Of a stretch of DNA of 64,000 nucleotides, positions 53,808 through 62,487 are shown piece by piece (positions within the stretch are counted from its first letter, which is position 1; each line of letters begins with the position of its first letter). Below the pieces are notes generated by a model. That model searched no databases and was not told where the DNA came from. It saw nothing but the letters and a program-made list of their open reading frames with translations. The DNA is from an uncultured Prevotellaceae bacterium. GTDB taxonomy: Bacteria > Bacteroidota > Bacteroidia > Bacteroidales > Bacteroidaceae. The stretch is from positions 62,001 to 126,000 of the forward strand of contig ONCG01000015.1 in NCBI GenBank assembly GCA_900316285.1, read 5' to 3'. The position numbers were made by a program, and so were the translations under genes.

Positions 53808-53885
53808 TTACACGCGTCAGCCCTTACCCGCAGCTCCGCTGCCTTACACGCCGTTAGGCCTTACCCGCGGCTAGCTGCATTGAAC
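53808..53885. repeat. TTACAC hairpin array at the 3' end of fic
   Basis: TTACAC 53808, TTACCC 53824, TTACAC 53844, TTACCC 53861, then TTGAAC 53880, with stems such as GCAGC-TCC-GCTGC and GCC-GTTA-GGC. It ends 13 bp before the fic stop codon region. Confidence 0.72.
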
Positions 53886-53897
53886 GTCGCAACGCGA

Positions 53898-54761
53898 CTA
53901 TTCTTGCTCATAATAATATGAGTAGTCAATACCCTTCATGAAGATCTCGCGGTCGTCAATCTTATCCGTGAGTGCCTGTTTAAGGAGCAGTCGTATCCTA
54001 CTGCTATCCATCTGGCTCTCCACCATCGCACTGAGATATTCGTTCTTGTCGATTTTGCTCCAGTCGACACACATGCCCAGTCGTTTCTTGAAGATGAGGT
54101 CGAGCCAGATGCGTGTGCTGCGGCCATTGCCCTCCATAAACGGGTGAGCCACGTTCATTTCAACATATTTGTCTACAATCTCATCGAAGGTATTCTCCGG
54201 CATCTGTTCGATGGTGTTCAAGTTCTGTGGCAGATACTCCGCAAGGCAAAACAGCGTGTTTCCTTTTGAGATGGTCTTCGTCCGTATCTTTCCAGCAAAG
54301 TCGTAGAGTCCACCAAAGATGTAGGCATGAATCTGCTGCAATGCTTTCACGGTTCCAACATCCTTATCTGCAACCAGGTTGCTTTCAATAAACGTATATG
54401 CTTTCTTTTTGCTGCGTCCATCAATGGTGTTATCGCTGTAGGTGAACCATTCCAGGAACTCCGTAGCTTTCTTACTAGGAATGGCCTTCACAACCTCCAT
54501 GATATCATCCTGCAAGAAACAATCAGTTGCATATTTCTTTCCATCAGCAGCCGTCAACTTCAGTTGACTACAACGTGTAGTCAACTCGTTGCCGGATTTC
54601 TTCAAACGGGTTTTAAGAACGCTCCAATACTTCCGTGGGTTAGCACTCTCAGTGATAGCTTCAACGATATCCAGCACAGAGAACCACCACTTGGAATGCT
54701 CCTCATCCCAAATGGCTCTCACCTCATGATCGTGATAAAATCTAATCGACTGCTTACTCAT
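53898..54761 (-). CDS. Fic-domain protein with Bro-N-like N-terminus
   Basis: 287 residues. Residues about 8-105 (VRAIWDEEHSKWWFSVLDIV, DDIMEVVKAIPSKKATEFLEWF) resemble Bro-N/phage antirepressor domains. The Fic domain follows with the catalytic HPFMEGNGRSTR intact, so AMP transfer to a protein target is likely. I cannot find a clear inhibitory [S/T]xxxE[G/N] motif, and no small antitoxin gene is adjacent. It lies inside the exopolysaccharide locus, flanked on both sides by GGTCG-type elements. It may act in phage defence or as a toxin. Confidence 0.85.
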   Translation of the reverse strand: MSKQSIRFYHDHEVRAIWDEEHSKWWFSVLDIVEAITESANPRKYWSVLKTRLKKSGNELTTRCSQLKLTAADGKKYATDCFLQDDIMEVVKAIPSKKATEFLEWFTYSDNTIDGRSKKKAYTFIESNLVADKDVGTVKALQQIHAYIFGGLYDFAGKIRTKTISKGNTLFCLAEYLPQNLNTIEQMPENTFDEIVDKYVEMNVAHPFMEGNGRSTRIWLDLIFKKRLGMCVDWSKIDKNEYLSAMVESQMDSSRIRLLLKQALTDKIDDREIFMKGIDYSYYYEQE

Positions 54762-54804
54762 ACTATTAATCGTACAGCCTGCTGCTGTCGCTCACTTATA
54801 ATTG

Positions 54805-55023
54805 GTCGGCCAGAGGCCTCAAAATCGATAAAAAATCTTTTTAAAAATCTATCAATACTCAAACTGAATGATTTTATATTTTTAATGATTTTGAGCGAAG
54901 CGAACTTTGCATTATTGGTCGTACTGCGTACTCAAAATCTCAAGAAAATCTATTTCAAAATCTACTAACGAATGTTTGAATAATTTTTTATCTAATTTTT
55001 GAATGATTTTGAGCGAAGCGACC
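54805..55023. repeat. GGTCG...CGACC element pair, upstream of fic
   Basis: Copy B (54805-54904) starts GGTCGGCCAGAGGCCTC; copy C (54917-55023) starts GGTCGTACTGCGTACTC and ends GAGCGAAGCGACC. The first hairpin changes from GGCC-AGA-GGCC to GTAC-TGC-GTAC with pairing kept. Both carry GAAAATCT and TTTGAATGATTTTGAGC. Confidence 0.78.
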
Positions 55024-55032
55024 CATTGTCTA

Positions 55033-55240
55033 AACTCGGAAAGCTATGCTTTCAGACTGCTAGAGCATTGCTTTCAGACTGCTAGAGCATTGCTTTCAGA
55101 CCACGGGAGCAATGCTTTCGGACCTCGGGAGCAGTGCTTTTAGAGCTTGGGAGCAATGCTTTAGACCTTACGGAGCAGTGCTCTGGACCATACGGAGCAA
55201 TGCTCTGTAGGGTACGGAGCAGTGCTTTTACAGGTGATAA
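55033..55240. repeat. 22-bp periodic array with AGCAATGCT cores
   Basis: Nine units of 22 bp (one of 21) with the core GAGCA[AT]TGCTTT or GAGCAGTGCT: GCTAGAGCATTGCTTTCAG twice, then ACGGGAGCAATGCTTTC, TCGGGAGCAGTGCTTTT, TTGGGAGCAATGCTTT, TTACGGAGCAGTGCTC, ATACGGAGCAATGCTC and GTACGGAGCAGTGCTT. The second half of each unit drifts. Confidence 0.85.
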
Positions 55241-55449
55241 GTAACGAGTTTCTAGCTCCAAGTTTCTTCAGATATCTATGTGTGTTCTGATACTTCTGAA
55301 TTACACATTTCAATTACATATTACACAACTCGCACAACTCGCTGACCATCAAAGGGTTAGATTAGTGTAATCAAAAATCCGATTACACTGTTTTAAAGCT
55401 TTAGTTATCAATGAATTACGCAAAAAGTGCAATATGTAATAGGAATTTA

Positions 55450-57627
55450 TCATTTTTCTTGGACAACAACCTGATAGGCATTGCCACTACTACCACGATG
55501 CCCCTCACATCCCATGCTGACAAGTATTTTACCTACTTTGATAAATGTTGCACGGTTTGCTTGCACACCTGGAAAACGCTCTCGCAAAATGCTGACAATC
55601 TTTACAACAGGAAGAATGACAGCATTCGTATCACCTGATTTCGGTTTCCTAAAGAGCGAGCGCACCATTTCCTCGATGCTATCCAGCTGGCGGAACTGCT
55701 CATTATGCGCGATGACCTCTGCCGTTTCCTCGTCCGTGAGCCAATAACGCAGGCCACTTTGAACCTCTGCCAACAGCTGCGCATACAATTGGGCGTAGTC
55801 CACTGGCGACTCCGTATCAATACGTCCCGTGACGTTCACGCACAGGAACCGACGGGCACCCGTAGGGTCCGTGAGTGGCAACTGCTGATTCGTCGTAGCA
55901 ATAAAGCTCGCATAACGACGCCGATTGCTGATGCTCTTTCCGTAGGGCACTCGCAACTTCACGTCGGGTTTCGACAGCAGATACTTCAACAGCGGCTGAC
56001 GGCTCGCACCAATGCTATCGAACTCGTCGACGTTGATCAAGGCATACGACGATAGCTGGTTCAGCAGGTCGAATTCATTCTTGAAGTTCACCCGATCATT
56101 ATAATAAGGTGTAAGCTCTGGCGGCAACACCTTTCCACAGAACGTGGACTTGCCGCATCCCTGAGGGCCAATCAGCAGGGGCATCAGCGCATTCCCGTGA
56201 CTACGGTCCTTGCCCAGCCAATGGGCGACCATCGACCGCATCCATACAGGGAAGAAACGCTGCCACAGCGCATCATCGGTCGGCACCAGTTGTGCAAAAG
56301 CCGTCACACGATCGGTTCCATCCCAGGCCCGCAGGTGTGACAGATAGTCTTCAATGGGATCGTACTGCGGGATGTCATTCGACTCGATATATCGCTTGAT
56401 GTCCCTATCCCACGACTTCAGCCCTGCCAGCATTGCCTTTGTCGTCATGGAGTTCCGCACTTCACCGGTGACATCCTGGAAGTCGAAGTCTGGCTGGGAG
56501 AGCTCACGATACTGTGTCACTCTCGTCAACACATTCTTTCGGAACTCGTAGTTCTGATCCATGAACACCTTCGTGCGCAGAATCAGCAATGCTGACTCGG
56601 GTATCGGACGCAACGAGACGCCCCCGGTTGCATTCCTCTTCAGTAGCCGACGCATTGCCTTAGGATTATAGGCATTGTCGAAGATACTTTCTGCCAGGAG
56701 GGTATCGCGTCCCAGATTCGGACTGAACAACGTCAGCCGCAGGGCCAGTGCCTTCGGCACTCCCGCTTCCATACAGTATTGTGCATGATGCGTGAGCACT
56801 TCTACACGATATTCGTCTTCATCATCGATGTGTGCACTGTCTTCAAACGCCTTCCGCAGACAATGCTGCACAAGGATGTGCTGTGTCTGGGCAAGCGAAC
56901 GGCCAGGCAGCAGATTCGCATCCGCAGCCGTCGGCTGATATGGCGATACCAGCGAAAGAGGCTCGCTGTCATCGGCATAGAACGGGATGGCATCCGGATT
57001 GTAGCACAACGCCGCATCGGCACTCACGAGGCAGGTGCGGTCGAGGCGCGGCTCCAGCACATCTACCGTCAGCTCCAACTGAGCCGTATAGAACTTCTGT
57101 GCTGCGGCGTATGCATTATAGTGGAAGCGCCGAATCTGCTCATCGTCCGTGGGCAGCTCATTTTCTTCCCGACGACAGTCGGGATAGAGTTCCGCCCGAC
57201 AGATAATCACCACCGACCGTCCCTCTGCACCGACGAATGCCAACAGCGTCTGAGGTTGTCGGCCTGCGAAGAATCTCAGTCCGATAGCCTCATCTGTATC
57301 CTTCAGGTTGTTCACCTCCAGCATCACCAGTCCGTTATAGGCCACCCGCGTCATCTTTCCTTCCCGCTTTTGCCACTCCGCAGCCACGCACACCCTAGGC
57401 ACACTCTTCGGCTCCTCCACGCACAACTCCAGTCCGCATCGCTCATCATCCATTCGGCTCGCCTTCTTCAGCGGCCACACCTCACGATACGTCTGCAGCT
57501 CCCGTCCATATTTCTGTCCGCGAATCATCTCCACCAATTCTTCCATTGAGATGCGAGACGCAGATGAAATGCTTCCGCGTTGTTTGAAAAGTGTTATCAT
57601 ATCAAAACTATGCTTCAAATACGACAT
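55450..57627 (-). CDS. VapE-type primase-helicase-like ATPase
   Basis: 725 residues. The N-terminal about 330 residues resemble the BT4734-type primase domain of Bacteroidota. The C-terminal VapE/D5-like SF3 ATPase has Walker A LIGPQGCGKSTF, Walker B YALINVDEFDSIG and the sensor segment SFIATTNQQLPL. Such proteins copy mobile-element DNA, yet are often chromosomal in Bacteroidota near capsule loci. Base composition is visibly more GC-rich than the flanking glycosyltransferase genes. ATG 57627 was chosen; the Met at residue 10 is possible. No integrase or phage genes are nearby. Confidence 0.88.
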   Translation of the reverse strand: MSYLKHSFDMITLFKQRGSISSASRISMEELVEMIRGQKYGRELQTYREVWPLKKASRMDDERCGLELCVEEPKSVPRVCVAAEWQKREGKMTRVAYNGLVMLEVNNLKDTDEAIGLRFFAGRQPQTLLAFVGAEGRSVVIICRAELYPDCRREENELPTDDEQIRRFHYNAYAAAQKFYTAQLELTVDVLEPRLDRTCLVSADAALCYNPDAIPFYADDSEPLSLVSPYQPTAADANLLPGRSLAQTQHILVQHCLRKAFEDSAHIDDEDEYRVEVLTHHAQYCMEAGVPKALALRLTLFSPNLGRDTLLAESIFDNAYNPKAMRRLLKRNATGGVSLRPIPESALLILRTKVFMDQNYEFRKNVLTRVTQYRELSQPDFDFQDVTGEVRNSMTTKAMLAGLKSWDRDIKRYIESNDIPQYDPIEDYLSHLRAWDGTDRVTAFAQLVPTDDALWQRFFPVWMRSMVAHWLGKDRSHGNALMPLLIGPQGCGKSTFCGKVLPPELTPYYNDRVNFKNEFDLLNQLSSYALINVDEFDSIGASRQPLLKYLLSKPDVKLRVPYGKSISNRRRYASFIATTNQQLPLTDPTGARRFLCVNVTGRIDTESPVDYAQLYAQLLAEVQSGLRYWLTDEETAEVIAHNEQFRQLDSIEEMVRSLFRKPKSGDTNAVILPVVKIVSILRERFPGVQANRATFIKVGKILVSMGCEGHRGSSGNAYQVVVQEK

Positions 57628-57680
57628 TTAGCAATAACGCTCAATGCTCAATTGAACCCAGTTACAAACTATCGTCATTA

Positions 57681-58631
57681 CTACTTACGAATATAAGCAA
57701 GAAGTCTATAGTAGCCAATAATTATAAAACGTAGCCATTTATTCCTTTGATACAAAAGCGTTTTGCTTTTCTTATCAAGAAAACAATGACTATTTTGAAT
57801 ATCCCGTTTTAAATTAGCAACAAATTCACTTTCCATCCATGACGTATCGAACGGGTTCTGATAAGACCACCATAGGATTGGATGAAAACGGTCTAAAATC
57901 ATTGCAGACATATATTTTTCATGCTCTTCCACAGGGATAGAAGCCAGTCTCATTTTATGGAATAACTGTTCACCTTCAGGATTTCTTTTATTAGTATGAA
58001 CAGCACCCTCTACATTTTTGAAATAATCATAAACATATGAATTAATTACGATAGGGTCCTTATCTGTGGCAAATGCACATCGAATGTTAAAAAGCATATC
58101 TTCTCCCAACCGAACCTCCCGAGGTATACCAAACATAAATGATGTAATAATTGAGCGCCGAATCAAACGCCCCCAAGGAGCAGCATGGATACGTGTTCCA
58201 GAAATAGTATCAAAACGATATTGCTGTATATCATAATGATCTGGTAAAACTAGGTATTTCTTCCCTACAGGATAACCTATTACAATATCTGTGTCATTAA
58301 CTAAAGAAGCATTATATAGATCTTCCAATGCATTGGGAGTAATTGAATCGTCTGAATCTACCAAAGTTATCCATTCACCCATTGCTGCATCTACTCCTGT
58401 TTCACGAGCTTTTATGACACCACCATTTTGCCTATGAATTACCCGAATCCGGCTATCTCTCTTTGCCAATTCATCTGCAATTACACCTGTTCTATCAGGA
58501 CTACCATCATCAACGAGGATTATCTCAAAATCTTCGAATGATGAAATAAGAATACTATTAACGCATTTCTCCAAAAACTGTTCAACTCTAAAACAGGGAA
58601 CAATAACTGATACTGCAACTTTATGTCCCAT
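57681..58631 (-). CDS. Family 2 glycosyltransferase
   Basis: 316 residues. GT-A motifs VSVIVPCFRVEQFLEKCVNS, IILVDDGSPDRTGVIA, RQNGGVIKARETG and ITLVDSDDSITPNALE (DSDD metal site). Start 58631 (MGHKVAVSVIV) lies just after the stop of the upstream GT2 at 58637; the open frame runs further to 58700 but would overlap. The acceptor sugar is unknown. Last glycosyltransferase before the VapE interruption. Confidence 0.92.
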   Translation of the reverse strand: MGHKVAVSVIVPCFRVEQFLEKCVNSILISSFEDFEIILVDDGSPDRTGVIADELAKRDSRIRVIHRQNGGVIKARETGVDAAMGEWITLVDSDDSITPNALEDLYNASLVNDTDIVIGYPVGKKYLVLPDHYDIQQYRFDTISGTRIHAAPWGRLIRRSIITSFMFGIPREVRLGEDMLFNIRCAFATDKDPIVINSYVYDYFKNVEGAVHTNKRNPEGEQLFHKMRLASIPVEEHEKYMSAMILDRFHPILWWSYQNPFDTSWMESEFVANLKRDIQNSHCFLDKKSKTLLYQRNKWLRFIIIGYYRLLAYIRK

Positions 58632-58636
58632 AATAT

Positions 58637-59545
58637 TCACTTCTTTACCATAAAAGATCCCAGCAGCTTCACTTTCTGCCGCAAAGAAAGATCGTGCCAT
58701 ACATACCTGTAAAACTCCCTTATTGCATTATTATCATACCATTTCGAAGGATTGCCTATCCAGTCATTCTTCGATGAGGCCTTAAAGAATGCGATATAAT
58801 TCATAAAACCTCTTTTTGATAGATGATGTACTCCAACTAACTCTTTATACGAATCTTTTAAATGGCATAAAGAGTTTACTGCATAATCTACTGTTGTTTT
58901 ATATCTATCTATAGCCTCCATTTCGTGACATCGAAAAACATAATATCTAAATGGCAAAATTCTCAGTGTTTTCACATTCTTAAGATAATCCATGACAAAA
59001 CAGACATCTTCAGCAACTTTCATATCTTCATGAAAAAAAACGCCTTTCAATAATTCTCTACGAAAAAATTTGCAATATGGTCCCCTCATTTCGAATGAAG
59101 CAAGTTTTGATGACAAGTATTCAGACACAATAGGAGTTTCAACATGATTTGGAACATGCTTACTCCAAAATTGTGTACCATCAGGACTGAGATTCCAATA
59201 TCCTACCATTACTAAATCTTCAGAACAATCTACAACTTTATTAAGATAATCATTTGAAACCATATCGTCTGAATCTACAAATGTAATCCATTCTCCCTGT
59301 GCATTCTCTAAACCAAGATTACGAGCAGAGCTTACTCCCCCGTTTTGCTTATGGAAAACCTTCACTCGAATATCTTTAGCAGCATACTCGTCACAAATGG
59401 CAGGAGAGTCATCCTTTGAGCCATCATCTATCAGTAAAAGCTCAAAGTCCCTAAAGTCTTGACCAAGAATGCTATCCACACACTGCCTTAGTGTCTTCTC
59501 TGCATTGTAGACTGGAACTAAAACGGAAATTAAAGGACGATTCAT
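58637..59545 (-). CDS. Family 2 glycosyltransferase
   Basis: 302 residues. Motifs ISVLVPVYNAEKTLRQCVDS, LLLIDDGSKDDSPAICDEY, HKQNGGVSSARNLGLENA and ITFVDSDDMVSND (metal site). C-terminal half aromatic and basic. Its ATG overlaps the stop of the pyruvyl-transferase gene by 4 bp, so the two are translationally coupled. Confidence 0.93.
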   Translation of the reverse strand: MNRPLISVLVPVYNAEKTLRQCVDSILGQDFRDFELLLIDDGSKDDSPAICDEYAAKDIRVKVFHKQNGGVSSARNLGLENAQGEWITFVDSDDMVSNDYLNKVVDCSEDLVMVGYWNLSPDGTQFWSKHVPNHVETPIVSEYLSSKLASFEMRGPYCKFFRRELLKGVFFHEDMKVAEDVCFVMDYLKNVKTLRILPFRYYVFRCHEMEAIDRYKTTVDYAVNSLCHLKDSYKELVGVHHLSKRGFMNYIAFFKASSKNDWIGNPSKWYDNNAIREFYRYVWHDLSLRQKVKLLGSFMVKK

Positions 59546-60666
59546 ATAGTTGTATTACCTTTTAAATACGAAATAGACCCTATTCTCAAATCTTTCATAA
59601 AACGATTAGTAACTATCCAATCTATGGGCATTGATAGAGTAACTTCAAAATTATCAGTTTTTATTAGCCTCTCCATCAAATTGAATGATTTAAATAGCGA
59701 AGTGAACCTTGCCATCCCCCGTTCTGAATTACCTATCGCTATGAAGGGCTTATTAAAAAGTATTGAGAATACGCAGCCGTGAAAAGAATCTGTCACAACA
59801 AACTTTGCATCCATAAAACCCCGAAGCCATTGCTCTACTGGCGGTTGAATCCGATCTTCTAATGGCGCATAATTATAATTACTTTTGGCCTTTACAGAGA
59901 ATGGAGTCAGATGCTTTTTTGCTGCAATATCTTCTACTATTGCAGTCTTTTCCGGTGACGGATCCAGTATATAGACGAATAAGTCCCCTTCGCTTTTATC
60001 AATACCACTTGCTTCTACCAGGCTTATATAGTCTTCTTTATCGAGCAATAAAGTTGGATCCAGAACATGTTGTGCGCACACACCGAAATAATCTTCACAC
60101 AAAGTAACTCCAGAATCCTCACGAACGCTGACAGCATCAAACTTCTTAATCAAAGACTTACAAACCGCAACCTGTTCTGCAGTATATTCCTTTTGATCTG
60201 TTCCAAAAGAGGCCGCATAAGCAATACGCTTTACATCCCAATTTTCTGCAAACTGCAAGAAGCATTGATAGAGGTCACTATATGCTGGTCTCCACACTTG
60301 ATCACTTCCCACGACGAACACATCATAATCCTTCGGATCTATTTCATCATAAGATGAAATTTCTCTGACATGTATATATTGGTTGATGAATCTCCGTGTA
60401 TGCTCAGAAATAACAGGCCATTGTGTATTTAATTGCTTTTCTGCAAAAACAGGAGTGTCAGATAATCCCAAGCACTTAAAGATTGCCCTTCTTCCATAAA
60501 CGAATGGAGCTTTTATACCCTTGGGAGCTGAATATCCTCTTTGTTGTACTTGAACAACTTCCACGTCATTTCCCATTCTTCCCAAGACTGATTGCAAAGC
60601 ATAAGCCTGAAGAATGCCTCCATAATTAAGCCTTAAAGGTAAAGTTATAATGCCAATTTTAGACAT
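59542..60666 (-). CDS. Polysaccharide pyruvyl transferase family protein
   Basis: 374 residues. N-terminal LRLNYGGILQAYALQSVL and YDVFVVGSDQVWRPAYSD, later AKFVVTDSFHGCVFSILFNKPFIAIGN, are the signature segments of the PS_pyruv_trans family. These enzymes add a ketal-linked pyruvate from PEP to a sugar residue, giving the polymer negative charge. It lies 4 bp after the MenD-like gene and overlaps the next GT2, so it is part of one operon. Acceptor sugar unknown. Confidence 0.92.
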   Translation of the reverse strand: MSKIGIITLPLRLNYGGILQAYALQSVLGRMGNDVEVVQVQQRGYSAPKGIKAPFVYGRRAIFKCLGLSDTPVFAEKQLNTQWPVISEHTRRFINQYIHVREISSYDEIDPKDYDVFVVGSDQVWRPAYSDLYQCFLQFAENWDVKRIAYAASFGTDQKEYTAEQVAVCKSLIKKFDAVSVREDSGVTLCEDYFGVCAQHVLDPTLLLDKEDYISLVEASGIDKSEGDLFVYILDPSPEKTAIVEDIAAKKHLTPFSVKAKSNYNYAPLEDRIQPPVEQWLRGFMDAKFVVTDSFHGCVFSILFNKPFIAIGNSERGMARFTSLFKSFNLMERLIKTDNFEVTLSMPIDWIVTNRFMKDLRIGSISYLKGNTTI

Positions 60667-60670
60667 GGAG

Positions 60671-62425
60671 CTAATTATTGAATAATCTTTTAATTACTGC
60701 AATTCCTTTTTCACCAACCATCTTCTTCACATCTTCCTTAAGTCTTTGCTGACCTTCCAACTGCTTGATATGATAAACATCATACAACGCTTGATTTTCA
60801 TCTTCGCAATGGGTAAATGCTTCGAAGAAGATAGGTCTATCAGATTCCCCACTTAAAAATGATGATATATTATCTTGAAATGTTTTCTTATCTGTTGCTG
60901 AGAGATATTTGAAATCTAAATCTTCTGCAAAATGTTTTAACAGTGCAGGTGACTGATTGCCATAATGGCGGGCTGCGGCTATATAGTCGTCAGTTTCTTC
61001 ACCAAAGACAGAAGCCTGATGAATATAGTTGCGGAATTCCATTCCACGACCGTTGTTGACAACCAAAATACGAAGATTCTTTCCAATATGGCGACTACCC
61101 ATCGCATTCATATCATAGAAAAACGCCAGGTCGCCTAACAGGCCGAAATAGAGCCGCTCGGGATGTACCAACGAGGCACCCACCAAAGATGACAAACAGC
61201 CATCGATGCCAAAACCTCCAACATTGCAATTCTCTTGTATGCTAGGATGGACATCAAACAGATTCCAACTCCTCAAGGAATTAAGAATTCCTAGGTGCAA
61301 AACAGAATGATGCGGCAACTTAGATGACAGTTCCTTAGCAATCCAAATATTGGAGAAGGGAAGATTGTCGGGTATAGCATCATAGATTTTTTGATACTCA
61401 TCACGACAGCTTTGGAGGAAAGAAGCCTTGTTGCCACCGCCTTTCTTGGCATAACAGGAGAAAAAATCTATCGGCGACATCTGGAACACAGCAGAGAGTT
61501 TCTTAAACGTATCACGAGGCTCTCCATCTTGACTGACGCGCCAGATCATTGCACTTTTCCCCACAATGGTTTGTGTGGGATAGTCACCCGACACCTCACC
61601 TAAATGGATGCAAAGAGACATCTTCAACTGACTATAATCGCAATTGACCTGTGCTGATAATAGAGCGCCGAGGAACCTATAACGCCCTTTATATCCACTG
61701 GTGTGGTCGCAGAAAACGACAGCATCGTAACTACCACAAAAAACGTCAATCGCTTCGGTTTCCTCTTGCGTGAATGGCCGGTGAGACCCAATAAATATAC
61801 CTATACGTCCCTTAGGAATTTCTGGAAGGACTTCACCAAACTTGTAAAAGCCGATTTTAGGTGCGACAGGCAACTCCTTGACACTATAATCACTACTATA
61901 CTGTGTCTGCAGATTAATGTGGACAGGACCTCCACAAGCAGAAGTGGCCAAATGCAAAGCCTTATTAACTCCAACAATACAAGCTCGCTCGCTCTCTTCA
62001 TCATGAATGCTCTCAGCCAGGAAACTAAATATAGACACGTCATTCTGAATTGTGGAACGGTCTATCACCTGGGCTATCAAATTACCGATACGAAGAGGAT
62101 TCTGAGTAGAAGTGATAGCTATTACAGGAAGTTTCCGATAGTGAGCCTCCGTAAGACCAGGCAAATAGTTGCGAGAGGCGGTAGCACCCGTGCAACTAAG
62201 GACAACCGCTTCACCAGATTCTGATGCCATTCCACAAGCCATATAGGCTGCCGAACGTTCATCAACACATGAATACAGCTCAAAAAAAGAGTCATGCATT
62301 ACACTGGCCACAAATGTCACATTTGTAGCACCAGGTGAAACAATGATCCTTTTAATGCCATATTGCTTTAATAATGATATAACAATCTGAGTATTGCGTT
62401 CATTTGTATAATAACAGTTTTCCAT
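60671..62425 (-). CDS. Thiamine-diphosphate enzyme, MenD-like
   Basis: About 584 residues, full three-domain ThDP architecture. The Glu-bearing cofactor region is SCVDERSAAYMACGMA. RKLPVIAITSTQNPLRIGN is MenD-like, and the ThDP/Mg motif is GDLAFFYDMNAMGSRH...VVNNG. MenD condenses 2-oxoglutarate with isochorismate; no menaquinone genes are here, so it may make a keto or branched sugar unit or another 2-oxoacid product for the polysaccharide. ATG 62425 is used. ATG 62491 overlaps the epimerase stop (ATGA), but its extra 22 residues come from a microrepeat. Confidence 0.85.
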   Translation of the reverse strand: MENCYYTNERNTQIVISLLKQYGIKRIIVSPGATNVTFVASVMHDSFFELYSCVDERSAAYMACGMASESGEAVVLSCTGATASRNYLPGLTEAHYRKLPVIAITSTQNPLRIGNLIAQVIDRSTIQNDVSIFSFLAESIHDEESERACIVGVNKALHLATSACGGPVHINLQTQYSSDYSVKELPVAPKIGFYKFGEVLPEIPKGRIGIFIGSHRPFTQEETEAIDVFCGSYDAVVFCDHTSGYKGRYRFLGALLSAQVNCDYSQLKMSLCIHLGEVSGDYPTQTIVGKSAMIWRVSQDGEPRDTFKKLSAVFQMSPIDFFSCYAKKGGGNKASFLQSCRDEYQKIYDAIPDNLPFSNIWIAKELSSKLPHHSVLHLGILNSLRSWNLFDVHPSIQENCNVGGFGIDGCLSSLVGASLVHPERLYFGLLGDLAFFYDMNAMGSRHIGKNLRILVVNNGRGMEFRNYIHQASVFGEETDDYIAAARHYGNQSPALLKHFAEDLDFKYLSATDKKTFQDNISSFLSGESDRPIFFEAFTHCEDENQALYDVYHIKQLEGQQRLKEDVKKMVGEKGIAVIKRLFNN

Positions 62426-62487
62426 AATTCGGTAATACTTAAAACTAGAAACGAGATGCTTAAAATTAGAAACTAGAAAATACAATC

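Larger units (their letters stand above)
53220..53897. other. 678-bp non-coding region made of repeats
   Basis: No gene is supported. In order: a GTTCAA-hairpin array (53223-53360), the right copy of the direct repeat, a GGTCG...CGACC element pair (53645-53803) and a TTACAC array (53808-53885) that reaches the 3' end of fic. Confidence 0.8.
54762..55449. other. 688-bp non-coding region made of repeats
   Basis: Holds the GGTCG element pair (54805-55023), the 22-bp array (55033-55240), a GTTTCTAGCTCCAAG microrepeat near 55248 and about 190 bp of AT-rich sequence. No credible gene was seen. Confidence 0.8.

Noticed and set aside
55033-55240. CRISPR array
   Set aside because: The 22-bp units are contiguous; there are no unique spacers between conserved repeats, and no cas gene is near. 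The same applies to 12489-12774.
55450-57627. Prophage or integrative element carrying VapE
   Set aside because: No integrase, capsid, relaxase or attachment repeat is visible around it; VapE-type genes are often chromosomal in Bacteroidota.
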